The notes under the pieces were generated by a model. The model was given only the letters and a program-made list of their open reading frames with translations, was not told where the DNA came from and did not search any database. Below, one piece after another: positions 11,430-23,300 of a stretch of DNA of 64,000 bases. A program made the translations under genes and the position numbers. The number at the start of each line of letters is the position of its first letter. The first letter of the stretch is position 1. Source of the DNA: Choanephora cucurbitarum (lineage: Eukaryota > Mucoromycota > Mucoromycetes > Mucorales > Choanephoraceae); assembly GCA_025331435.1 (NCBI GenBank), contig JAIWNI010000027.1, positions 62,001 through 126,000 on the forward strand, read 5' to 3'.

Positions 11430-14400
11430 TTATTTAGAGGGCGACAATTCAGCGTATTTGCCTATCGTATTTCCAATATTTTTGGGGAAAGGTGCACCAG
11501 GACGAACTACAATTTTTTTCTTCAAAATACGTTGCTCGCCAGCTTGCATCTCGACTTGTGTTATCAAGCCTACTGGACAAACTAGGTCATCACAACACAC
11601 CGCAACAAACTTCTTCTTTTCATCTTCAACTTCTTCTACACAGGGAATTCTTTTGTCAAAGGACAAAGTAGAGCCTTGAAAAACTTCCAACAGTGCATGA
11701 TTACGAACAGTCCAGCTGCCGTCATCACACACTGGGAAGTCGAAAAAAAAACAACAGCTTTCCCACAAACCACACAGTATCTATTCTGCTAACGACCTGG
11801 CCTCTGTTTTTTAAGATAATGTATGAGTTCACAGTCTATAGATTTTTAAGAAATGAAATACTTGCCTAAAAATACGCTTGTTGTATTCAAACATAGCATA
11901 ATAGCCTTCTTTCTGTACATTTTTGTTTCTACTACGAGACATCTCGGAAGCGTAAGTTGAATTGTCAACTGCTATCTTGCCCGCAATCTTCATCTTATGC
12001 TTCTTCTGGATGCTGTCCCAGTTGGGCGTTGTCTTGCCTTGCTGTCGGCTCACCATGTGGATTATTGCCCTTGCTAACATTCTAAACTTAACAACACCTT
12101 CCACATTTGCATCTGAGTTGCTGCCAGCAAAGCTATACTCAGTCTTCCCAAACGGGCTACACAAATACGAACAATCAAGATCATTAGGATTCAGACCACC
12201 GTCACTGTTATCCTTCACTTCCAAATCAACATCCAAATCTAGCAACTTATGCACATCCAAAAAATCGATCAATTGATCGATTTCTATCAGATTGCAAGCA
12301 TTGGTTCCGGCCCTATTGCTGGCCTTCATCTTCTTCTTCAAGGCACCGATACTTCTTTCCATTGACCTCGCGCTATAAGCGGTCATTGGCCCAAGTTTGC
12401 GGATGATAGAACCAATATGACTCAGCAAGTGCATATTGATTCTGAATACAGTCAAAGAAATGCTTTCGTTGTCAACACATTGATCAAGGAAATCAAACCA
12501 TTTTTTGAAATTGCTAATCAAGTATCGAATATTTGTTAGGTGAAGTATATAATATGCGAAGTATATAACTTACGATTCAATTTCGTTTATTTCGGCAGCA
12601 GACACACATCTTTGCATCGCCAACGCAACACCCCGACAAAGACAACACAGAGCCTTACCGGCAGCAAGGTTTTCCAAACGCGGAGCAATCAAAGCAGGGA
12701 TGATATAGCGAAGTATGTCGATGTAATCGACACTTCGATACTTGTTAAGTTGGCTATTAGGATTGAATGGCTGCCAAGATCCCAAGAATACATCAGGGAT
12801 GTTGTTCTTGGTCAAACCAAGGGATTTCTCCACAGCCAAACAATTACTCTTGCTGATCCTGAAAGGGTAAGCTCCCTCATTGCCCGCATACTTAAAGGGC
12901 TTGTTGAGCGTAGGAGCAATCATTCCGTAGACTAGTTTCGCAATGTTGGAGAACAAGTGCATTTCGTCAAGACCATGAAAGAATGCTCCTGCAACATCGA
13001 AAACGGGAACATCCTTGCACATATTGACTTTATTGATGCCATAGTTCTTCTGGTTAATCGATTCCTATTCAAAAGGTATAGTAAGACAAATGGTCTATAG
13101 TAAAAACATGCACAACATTAATACATACATCCTTTTCTAAAAGCAACAGATGATTTCTTGTTCTTTCAGCCTGATCTCGCTGGGGAAAGTAGAGACCAGT
13201 CTTTGGGCAACTCTCACAACTATCAACTGGATGCTCGCCAAGTGCTATATTAAAGAAAGGGAATAATATAGAGATTGTAAGTGAAATTATTATTTCTATG
13301 GTTTTAAAACATCTGAATCGTTGGGGATACTTACTCAAACACTGCTTACATCCATAGAGAGAGGTGAAGCCTATGATAATCGTATTAATTTAATGTTTTA
13401 CAGACGTGTAAGTATAAAAGTCTGTATACCAGCAAAATCCATCAACGAATTGATCTCAACCAGATCACCAGTAAGGGTCAAACAGTGGATATTGGCCTTA
13501 GTAACGAAAGTGTTATTTTTGTAGACCTTTAGAGGAATACGACCAAATGTTTCAAGCTCCTTGATGATGGGGCGAAGGAGGCTGCGCAAGTCCTTTTTGT
13601 GATTGCCGCAGAAAACTGCCACTTCAAAAACGTTATCACCTCTGGATCTAAATAAGGTATACATCGTGTATTCGAGATTAGTTTATCTAGTAAAACAAAT
13701 GCATAGGATCATCAGAAATGGAAACACGAAATACCTTTCCACGGGGCTGTAGTTCAATATGACAGCATGGACTGTCACAAATGACTTTTTGCTACACTTC
13801 GAAGAAAAGCCATCCACATTCAAAGCAAGAGCGATTGTATCAGGAAGCTCGAAAAGACCTTTTTTCAAGCATTCTTGATAAATTTCACCATCAAATATAT
13901 CGTCATACGATGTTTTGTCATCAGCTTTGGGAGTGCCAAGGTTATCATGACGATAACGAAGAGCAGCACGCTTTTCCTCCGAAGAGAGCAAGTATGCTAC
14001 CTTCTTCGCTAAAGAGCATATCTTGACATGACCTTTGTTGACAGAACCGCAGACAGGGCAAGCACTGGTGTTTCTATCCGCAACTGGGTCGAAAAGGTAA
14101 CACCCATTGTCACAAGTTTGGTGAGTAACGAAGGCAGACAGGTTACTCACTTTTTGGCGGATTGTGTTAAGTGTCGCCTTCGTTGATAGCACATCGTACT
14201 TAACATGACTTCTAGGGACTTCAAAACAAACAGTTAAATTAGTTAAAGGTTGGTCTCTTCGCTTTAAAACATCATACCGTTGTTTCTGGTTAATACAGCA
14301 TTCAAGTATCTGTTGTTTGACTTGATTATGTCGTCGCTAACCGAAAGACTAAGGCCACTCAATTTGGCATAAGCAAATTGACTGATGCTATGCTTTCCTC

Positions 14401-14880
14401 TGAATGTAAATGGCTGAGGAGGCACATCTACATTTATGCAAGTGGCATCGGTTATAGTGGATTCTAGAGAACAAGACATATTTGGATCAGTATAGGCCTT
14501 TAAAACGGGTAAGTGTAAGTATTACCAGCATCTTGAATTTCGATGTTTGCAACAGCTTCAGCAACTGCATCATCGAAGCTGTTATCTTCTTCTTCGTCGT
14601 CGTCCTCATCCATGTATTGGATGGGCTGGTCAATTTCATCCAAAAATGCATTTGCAGTCATGGTGTCATTGTCGTCAGTTGCCTCTTCCATGTAGAGGCC
14701 GAAGTCGAGAAAATCGTCTCCTGCAAAGTCGTTTTCGTAAGCATCGTTTACAGGCTGTTCTGTTCTTTGTCTTCCAGTCAAGATGTCTTCAACTTCGCTG
14801 ACAAAAGCACTGTTGTAGTCTCTCTTACGAAAGATTGAAGTGTTGTTGTTGTTGTTGTTGTTGTTGTTATAGGTAGACAT
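11430..14880 (-). CDS. CACTA-like (Tnp2-type) transposase, one frameshift
   Basis: Nine exons with mutually consistent phases: 14880-14526, 14463-14278, 14218-13735, 13647-13430, 13370-13335, 13244-13129, 13064-12574, 12513-11862 and 11835-11430. Removing one base from a nine-T run (plus-strand 11743-11751) gives a clean 980-residue protein; as written, that run shifts the frame in the last exon. Features in order: asparagine-rich then acidic N-terminus; a cysteine cluster (CDNGC...CPVCG); LALNVDGF, probably carrying the first catalytic aspartate; TGDLVEINSLMDFAGF with GCKQC; GLDEMHLFSNIAKLVY, matching the MHL...N block of Tnp2; and a C-terminal INMHLLSH...GPMTAYS...ERSIG block like DUF4218. 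Such enzymes cut and paste DNA at element ends. The start at 14880 is chosen over 14913 because the asparagine-rich N-terminus follows directly. The copy may be inactive if the extra base is real. Confidence 0.8.
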
Positions 14881-15440
14881 TTTTGTGGTAAATAAGTAGA
14901 AAAGAGCCTTCAAATCGTATAAATACTGCGATTATTTATAACATTAAAGATACTACGGAGTGCTAGTTTATGATCCTATAATGTAACCTTTTTTGATTTG
15001 GTGGTACAAACAGCCAGTCTTCTTGACAGTACCTGTGTAACTTGCACAAGATATTTGCAGTCAATAATACACCAAGAGGTTGCAAGCCTTTCTTTCTATT
15101 GACCCCCAAACATAAGCCATGGCTAATTCTCCTTTACTCTCTATAGTTTATGATCTAATAGCAATACTTTCATTAGCATATGCTCTATCCTTTATGTTAC
15201 ATCAAATTATCATACAATTCAAAGTAAACCATAAAAGGAAATACCCTAAAAGTGACCTAGACAAATGAAAGCAAATCTGAAACTGAACTAGACATTAATA
15301 TTGCTCTGGTTGGTACCTTTCAAGGTACCTTTCCAGATTAAACAACTTGTTTCATTGGTTTGTTAAGTTTAGAAATTGTTTGTCAAATTTCCTTGAAACC
15401 TTTTAGTCTGCTTTCGCTCTCTATTTTTTAAGACTTCGAA
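14881..15440. promoter_or_regulatory. divergent promoter region inside the transposon
   Basis: 560 bp between the transposase start (minus) and the accessory gene start (plus). It has no open frame and must carry both promoters. It includes a short palindrome GGTACCTTTCAAGGTACC near 15313. No clear TATA box was seen. Confidence 0.4.
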
Positions 15441-16431
15441 ATGATAAATAACACTGCTAATATCAACATCACACAAATGCAAGATGAATTAAATACGTTG
15501 CGTATCGCTAACAACGAACTACAACAGAAATTGTTAAAGACGTATGAAAATAACAATCAACTCATAAGGGATAACAACGAGCTTAAAGCTAAAGTGGTTG
15601 CCCTGCAGCATTCAAATAACATGGAAATTTCAAGAGTCAATGACACCCATTGTCAATGTTGTATATTTAAGATCAAAATCAGAAATGACAACAATTAAGT
15701 TGATCCTGAAGGCGATCCAACTGTCAGTCCTGGTAAATTTGATGGTCTAGTTCTGGTTCCTTCAAATAAACTAATCATTCTTTAAATCAATAAGTTGAAA
15801 GAGGAAGACTGGCTAGCGCAGCCTTACAAGAAATAACAGACGTCGAGGCTGATGAGCATGTCAGAATGACTGAGAGCAGTCGTGATTATGAGGAAGAAAG
15901 AGGCCTTACAGACAAAAGAAATCTTGTTTCGATGCAACAAATGCTTTTGGAACAGGAGGGCTTTGTCGAGAAAGACGAAGGTCATAAGAAGAGACTTGCC
16001 GAAAAGATGTACAACAATACTTACTTGGTAGCTAAAATCTTTGTACATCTTCGTTTTGCAACAAAAGAAGGGTCCTTTCGCTATCTGTCGTTATCTGAGC
16101 TAGAGCGCAAGAAGGCTGTGGCAGGATTAGAATTGAGTATAGCCAAATATAACGCTAGTCTAGTCAACAAACCCCCCCCCCGCGAAAAGGAAATACTTAG
16201 AGCCATTCCCATTCATCTATGTAACAAATCTTGGGCGGCAAAAAATCTGCTTTCAGAATTGTTGAAAGTAAAAGGAGGCAAACGCAGCAGTGCCAACCCT
16301 AGAAAAAGAAAGGTACGATGCGACTGATAACAATTAGCATGATACTCATTTTTTTTATGAAGGCATGTGAACCAAACAGTAACGAAGGCTTAGAAGAAAC
16401 AGCTGACATTCGTCTAGAAAATTATCTATAA
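15441..16431 (+). CDS. transposon companion gene, coiled-coil/basic protein, 268 aa
   Basis: Reconstructed from three exons: 15441-15660, 15795-16312 and 16363-16431. The second intron (50 nt, GTACGA...TATGAAG) is well supported: removing it extends the frame by 22 residues to a TAA just before AATAAA. The first (134 nt, GTATAT...AATAAG) is weaker but joins two frames in phase, and the total divides by three. Residues 1-73 are an asparagine-rich amphipathic coiled coil (TQMQDELNTLRIANNELQQK). The middle has a YLSLSELERKKAVAGLELSI helix and a PPP turn encoded by ten consecutive C bases. The end carries a nuclear-localisation-like PRKRK. I know no named family. By position inside the element and opposite the transposase, it may play the part of TNPA-like proteins that bind subterminal repeats; that is inference. 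Confidence 0.55.
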
Positions 16432-16930
16432 ATACTTAAATAAAAGTTTTTTTTTTTTACTTTTTTTTATTTTTTCTCTTGGTTCTTTTACTGTTGGATT
16501 TTCTTTAAGCGTTATATGTCGTAGAAATTGGTAAATAGTGATAACATAGCTTTTGAATTGTTCTAGCTACTGTTCTTTGACTAGTTTTGTTGCAGTGATA
16601 ATATAAGAAAGGCAAGTTTTTTACAAGAATATTTGACTCAATTTCTCATGAAAAAAAAGCTCCTTTAAAGGAATGAGATAGCATACAAGCGATAATGCTA
16701 CAACCAACTGACGATATTCCACACTGCTTAGTACTTCGAGGTAATACCGCTGAAAGTCATTAAAAATAACGTCCTAACTTGATTTAATTTTGTGGCTTAG
16801 ATATTCATGTCCTTTAAATGTAATTCAAACGTTAACATGAACTGAAGCAAGCTGTTACCTTTTAAGCAACGCTTGAAGACTGCGAACATTCTTATTGATG
16901 ATACGATGCCAAGGTAGTATTACTTATAAT

Positions 16931-17003
16931 AGCAATAGCAATAGCAATAGCAATAGCAATAGCAATAGCAATAGCAGTAGCAGTAGCAATAGCAATAGCA
17001 ATA
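16931..17003. repeat. hexanucleotide microsatellite (AGCAAT)n
   Basis: About twelve AGCAAT units with two or three AGCAGT variants. It lies in non-coding DNA between the companion gene and the right end of the transposon. Confidence 0.95.
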
Positions 17004-17125
17004 TTATTTATAATAAAAAATGTACAAACAATTTATAGTAATAAAAGAAATTAAATGAAATACAATTGGTTCCCATTATGTAAAAAATGAGCGCTATGTA
17101 ACCCCAAAACAACCAATTAATAGTT

Positions 17126-17336
17126 TTGTACGAATGGATCTTTTGGCCCGTTAATGGATATTTTGGCCCGCTTGTGGGGCAATTGACCCACCAAAGGGAT
17201 TTTTGGCCCATCCGTGGGCTGTGGGCGAATCAATTATTTGGCCCACGAGCGGGCGCTTTTGCGGGTCAAAAAGCCCATTTGTGGGTCAAAAAGCCCGCTG
17301 GTGTAGAATTTAACCCACCATCTCGGAGATCGGTGG
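17126..17336. repeat. right subterminal repeat array and terminal repeat
   Basis: A GC-rich block with at least four copies of TTTGGCCCR (near 17152, 17162, 17202 and 17237) and two of GGGTCAAAAAGCCC (near 17263 and 17284). It ends in the terminal motif, complement of CCACCGATCTCCGA, at 17323-17336. The last 22 bases (17315-17336) form a near-perfect hairpin, CCACC-ATCTC / GAGAT-GGTGG. Part of the block is the inverted counterpart of 11225-11276. Confidence 0.75.
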
Positions 17337-20300
17337 TCTCACATAGTTATCTTTAGCATTACATTTGTTTGTTCATCGATAGCTTCTGACGTGATTGGAG
17401 GTCTTCCTGATGCTTTCGTATCTGTTTTTCTTTCTCAACCATTGCTATGGATTGATATCTTCTAGTTTCAATTTCCATCTAGACTTCTAGACTTCTTTTG
17501 TAACACAAGAATGCATTTTTCTCTTTTTATTTTGTGTCTCTTTGAATCTATTCCGTAAAAGTTTGCCCTATTTCATTATCTTTCCACACACACACATGTA
17601 CTCTCTCTCTTATATATGTATATATATATACTTGATAATGGTTGTTATTGTAGCTTTTTATAAAATATCTAAAATTTTAAAAGTAAACGTTAACAAGATT
17701 ATGAGATCAAAATAAGCAACCTAATTTCAGATATGGATTAAACTTCATTTACTGCAAAAAAATGGCTTTTGATATCTGTAATATGTAGCTAAAGATGTGG
17801 GTTCTTACGGTTAATGTCATCGTTCTGGTCAACCATCCAACTTGAAATAACTCATGTTAAAGATTTCAGTCTTCAAGTATTACAACAAAAATTGTTTTGA
17901 CATTCATTGTTAAAATGAATTATAAGGACAACAGTAATTTAACAGGAATTGGAAATCAATTTCAAGTCAGATGTTTTATATACAAACTCGAGATGAATGG
18001 AGATGGGAGAAACGATATCACCATTTATAACAGTTATGTAAAAATCAACTGGTATTTAGATAGGAGGGTGTACAGACCTCATAGAACAATACAGCACACT
18101 CTTCCTATCATACATATCATAGTGCTACAGAGTCATAATCTGAAATACTAAACTATAGTTTGGATAAAGGTATGTTTGAGATCGTTAAAAGATAATCTGT
18201 CTATCTTTATCGTACAGAGTAACTGTTCCAACTACCAATGACTTTTGTGGAACTCGTATGAACCATCGTGTCTGATATGTGAACAGACCGACTAGAAAAT
18301 AGATATTGTTAAAATAAATAGAACAAGCGCCTTTGCAAGAGATAGTAAAGGCCGACTATGTATCATCGAACCACATCAATTCAGGGGACAAGATCTAGCA
18401 TTGGCATTCTTTCAACCGAGAAGATGATCAGAAAGCCAATTTTGAATCCCATTTTCACCTAAAGAATCAAATAAGTATTTGCTGTAAGCCTGTAATCTAC
18501 GAAATAAAAAATGATAGATCTCATTGAGAATTCAGACTGTAATCAGCACTTGAAGATTACAGATCAAGTGCATATTTACACCTCAAAACAGTGTTATTTT
18601 TTTTTGAGCAGTAAGGAATGTATAAACTTTCTTCGGATTTTAGGCTTAGATTTGTATTACCCATTTCATTCGGAATTATGACAGCTATTTAGATTTGAAT
18701 TTCATATGGATATCAAGTCTAAGTTTGTATCTGGATTTGAAACGAATTCAGGCCAAAATTGGCATTAAACTTGCACTTCTATTTTTAAATAGTGATTATA
18801 TAATAGATACACATTAAGCGTAGCACTTGTCTTTTTATTTTTTGTCACAAACACAGAAAAATAAACAATGCACCATGAAAAAAAAGAGAACTTGTCTCGG
18901 AAAGGAAATCCAATTAACAGGCAAAACTATCATAGATGATTATCATTCGTCATGAAAAGAGGAAGACAAAAAAAACAAAAAGCCAAATCAGTTGTCTATA
19001 GTATAAAATGACTCTTGCTATAAAATAGCTGTAAAAGTCATGTAGCTGGTATTTGTGAGCAAAAGATAAAATTCATAGGGCAAAAGTAAAATAAAATAAA
19101 AATATTAATGGACAATTCACACTGTTGTTACGCCAATCTTTTTTTTTTTCTTTTTTTTTCTCGGATCAATATGATACCCAATTGTATTACGTTATTCGTT
19201 CTCCTCTTTATTTTCAGCACAAGACAAAAGAAAAAAGGATGGACATTATAACAGCTATATATATATATATATCACTTGATGGTATTGCATAATGTACTAA
19301 AAGCGATGCTATAGTCATTGTTGCTGTTGCTGATGGCTTGTTCATAAAAAGCTTAGTTTGTAAAAAAAAAAATAGATGCATTAGTGAGGTTTTACATAAC
19401 TACTGCGTTGCATCAACTTCGAAATTAATGAAATGACAAGAAAAAAGAACAAACCAGAAGATAGCAACAAAGGTCTGAAATTCTTTGCTTATCAGGTATA
19501 GCAAAATGCTCAAATGTATGGGAGATAGATAACCAGGAGAAATAACGAGAAAGAAAGAAAATTGATTGGTTCTTACCAAACAGAGTTAGTGATACATGAG
19601 AAAGTTAGTTCCCATGAAAGCAAAGAGTGGGCGTAATGATTATGCATGAAAATGAGATCGTGCTAATAGGTATGATTCAATAAAGAAAGTTAGGCTAATG
19701 CCCCAGATTTTGTTTAAAAGAAAAGAATTTCATTTCGCTTTCTTTTCCTTTTCTTTTTCTTTAGTTTCATTTAAACTACAAAGTCATTTAAACTACAAAG
19801 TCATTTATACTACAAAAACTCTAAAACTGCAAAAACCACTTTTGATCTATCCGTCTTCACTTGTCATGGTGCTCTCTCATTGTCTTGGTCTTTCTTTTCT
19901 TTCAAGCAAGCTACCAGATTAGTTCTCTTTGTTTCCTTTGTCATTTCTTGGTATGATCATCATTTTTCTCTTTTCATGAATTTACTTTATCTTTTCTAAT
20001 AGTCTATTTCTAACTAACTCAAATCTAAAACACAAACCCCATAGGTCTCAATCTCCAACGCCTCTCTATTCATCTATCTGTCTGGCATGCTCAAAGTCTT
20101 GGGTCTTCCTCTCTGTCTTTCAGTATCTGCGGCATCCGCCAGGGTACGACGCTTCGGCAAAAGGCTACTAGCTACTCTGGGTCATGAAGGTAGGCTTTAG
20201 CCTAACTTGTAGGCCCGTTAGGGGTAGGGTAACAGGGGAGGGAGGATCCATACTTTCAAGGCGATTTACGTTATGGTCTGTATTGGTTGACTCTTTATGG

Positions 20301-23300
20301 TTTCCATGGATGACTCTCTATAATCTCTTTGGCTGGCTTTTCGCGTCTTTGTTCTGCTCTTTATTCTGCTCTTCTTTCTCATTCACAAGCAAAAAATCCA
20401 AAAAATCAACAACGATATAGTCAATGTCTATCTGCTTTTCTGTCTCTATAATTTTTATTATTTCAAGCAACTCTCCTCTGTTATTTTACATTAATAAAAG
20501 CTATAATCACTTCACATCATTTTTCACCCAATTCATTGAACGAGTTTTCTCTGTACTTGTTGGCAATTTAAAAAAAAACCACAATGAACATTACTTTATT
20601 ATCATACTAAAAAAAAGAAGATTCTTGTATTAAGCTTCCTTTTTATTATTGAGATTAAATTACACTAGAACTCTTGAAAAAAAAAAGAACCCGGAAATAA
20701 ATATGTGAAACTTGAACGAAAACTTAAACTTTTCTTACTAAACAAAGACTGCAGTTGAGCCAACGACTCTGTCAATAGCCACAATACCTCTTTTTTAATT
20801 ATTCAAGCGTCTCAAAGCCGTTTGTAGTTTAGATTCTCTTTGGTCCCTTCGAATCAGGAGATTTAAATCGCTGACTTTGTAATTTCTCGTTTTTTTTCAA
20901 AACTCGACTGATCATTTTGAGGCTTGTTTCTTTATTTTTATACTAAGCTATACCTTCAGAGGAGTTTCAGGTTATTACAAGAGTTGGAACTGTTGATAAA
21001 ACAAGCTCTAGATTGACTGAGTTAATGCTCAAAACAACGACGACAATGACAATGTGGATGACAAAAAAAAAGCGATGAATGCAAGACAGAATTCTGACTT
21101 GGATGACATCTACCCACACCTTTTGTCCTAGTTATTTTCTTTTCTATCAGTGAAACAAAAGCAGCAGAGTCTGATTCTGCTCAAGATCTCTTTCCAAAAT
21201 CCACAATAACAACCATGGGATGTAAGTGTAACGACAAGCAACGATGGCTCTTGCATCAAAAGTATAAGCCACGTTTCATCTGTATCCAATCCTTAGTTCT
21301 CTCTTGTCTTTTTTTTTATTACTCTCTTGACAAGACCCAAGAGAACCGGAATAAGACCAGGGAAACAGAAGGGCTATCTCAACGCGCCAGTGAAGGATAG
21401 GTGTAATTTTGAGATTAGCTTATTATGGCCAAAGTTTTTAGGACAATGTAGTTTGCATCTAGTGGACTAGCGTATATTTCCAAAGAAAGAAGAAGACAGG
21501 CACTGGACAACAACTCAGTGCAATTTCGCTAAATGGCTGGCGACAAACGCAGTGATGAAAAGCAGAAACAAAAAATTTGTGTGCTAGCTTGAATTAGGAG
21601 AAACAATAAGATGGAAAGGACATGGCTCATAGATAAAAAAAAAACGGTTCGGATAACAATATGGGCTCGAATTATTACAGATGTAAAGCGATTTAACCAG
21701 CAGGATGGGATGCGATAACAGACTGGATGTTGAAGTGCTGATTGCTGGTCAATTGTAGAAGAAGAGATATCAAACCCAGGTAAAGCGTAAGCCATAAGAT
21801 ACGAAGCGGGATAAAAGATAAACTTGGGGAAAAGTTTATACAGCAATTCAAGAGAGTCAGGATGGAAATTTGCGTAGATGTGCTAGAGATTATTTTGAAA
21901 GAATAAAAGCATGTATGTATTTATTTACAAAAAAATGAAGATCATGAGGTAAAATAGGGCATATTCAATTTGATGAGATTTCAAAACGAGTGAGACAGTA
22001 AGTTGAGACTGCAGCCAAAATATTTTATTTATTGAGCTAGCAGACAAAACATGAGAGAGATCAGAATGATTTGGATGAAAGCTGTTGTTTTGTTAAGAAG
22101 ACTAGATCTCATGCCTGATAGAAGCTGTCCAGAAGATCCAACTTCTTTCCTATGAAAGCAACCTGATACCAATGACTCTTTTATTTATTATTTATCTTCT
22201 TGTGTTCCATTATTATCTTTTCTTTTCATAACAGTTACGCTGAACAGAACCTATAAATGAATGAAGCGCTTTCTGTCGTTCAGTTATGCAAGTGTAGCTT
22301 AGAAAAAGACAAGACACACTTTTTTATGTCATCTTAAAAGAAGATGAAAAGGGATTGTTTTTTATGGGTGGAATACGCGATCTAAAGAAGGACATAACAG
22401 CAACATTTGGCTAGAACTCATTACGTATAATGACTAAGGCAAACACTAACAGTTAGAAAGCTCACTATGGTCTGCTGAATACTGTTTGCAATTAAAACAA
22501 GCGCCATCAATCAGCTTTTCTCACTTTGTAAAGTCTAGCCAGGTTTAATTTTTTTGTTTAGAGCCATGAGTATAAATATGCAGAAACAAATGGAAATAAA
22601 AAAAAGGCTTGTTCACTCCCCTATTGTAATTTTCTTAGGCTATAACTAATAACAAATTAGTGTTGTGTTTTTTATCCTTTTTTCTTTGCGCTTCTCAAAG
22701 ACCTTTGCTACCAGAAAGACCTTTTGTAAAAAGCAGTCTTTTTCTCTTATCCCTTTTTTTTGCTTGACATAAGTTGTTATTGCATGATTTCGTTAAATAA
22801 GCAAGAATTCATCTTCTTTCGCTTGTGCTTTGTCACAAGTTTTCTTTTTGTTGTCATCATCACTATTCTCTTTCTACACCCATCGCTCTTTTACTATGCT
22901 CATAGTAATATGTAGCTACTTTCTTCATTTTTGTCGATCTCGATTGTAAATTCTTTCTTTTTTGGGAAGAATGATGAATGCTTTTAAAAGCCCGTATTGA
23001 GCACGTGAGCATGAACATGTTTACTTTTTTCCTTCTCTCTCTTTTTAAAAGTCTTTTAAGGCAACTGCCTTGTCTCTTTTGTATTGCATTAGAGTATTTT
23101 TTTTAGAATTTTTTATCTTGATCACTTCTGTTATTTTTGTTAAGTGGTAATGCAAAAAATGAGGGGTTCTTTTTTTTGTACTTTTTAGGAAGTAAGGTTT
23201 TTTTTTCTGTTATACAATTCCGCTTTTTTCTTACATCATGCAAAATATAACCATTTTTTTAATTTGGAAAAAAGGACAAAAAGAAAAAAAATCAAATGAG

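Larger units (their letters stand above)
11184..17336. mobile_element. CACTA-like DNA transposon, about 6.15 kb
   Basis: The two ends are inverted copies of each other. The left begins CCACCGATAACCGA (11184) and the right, read inward on the minus strand from 17336, begins CCACCGATCTCCGA, 12 of 14 matching. Further in, an inverted subterminal segment is shared: CCCTTTGGTGGGCCAATT on the left (about 11254) and the complement of ACCCACCAAAGGG on the right (about 17187-17199). Between them lie a Tnp2-like transposase gene (minus) and a divergent accessory gene (plus), separated by about 560 bp that must hold both promoters. Short inverted ends, subterminal arrays and two gene products match the plan of CACTA/EnSpm elements. 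No convincing target-site duplication was found (TGT left, TCT right), so the exact ends are provisional. Confidence 0.7.

Noticed and set aside
21529..21846. 105-codon minus-strand open frame
   Set aside because: Hydrophobic composition without a signal-peptide plan, family motif or flanking signals; expected by chance in 8 kb of AT-rich DNA.
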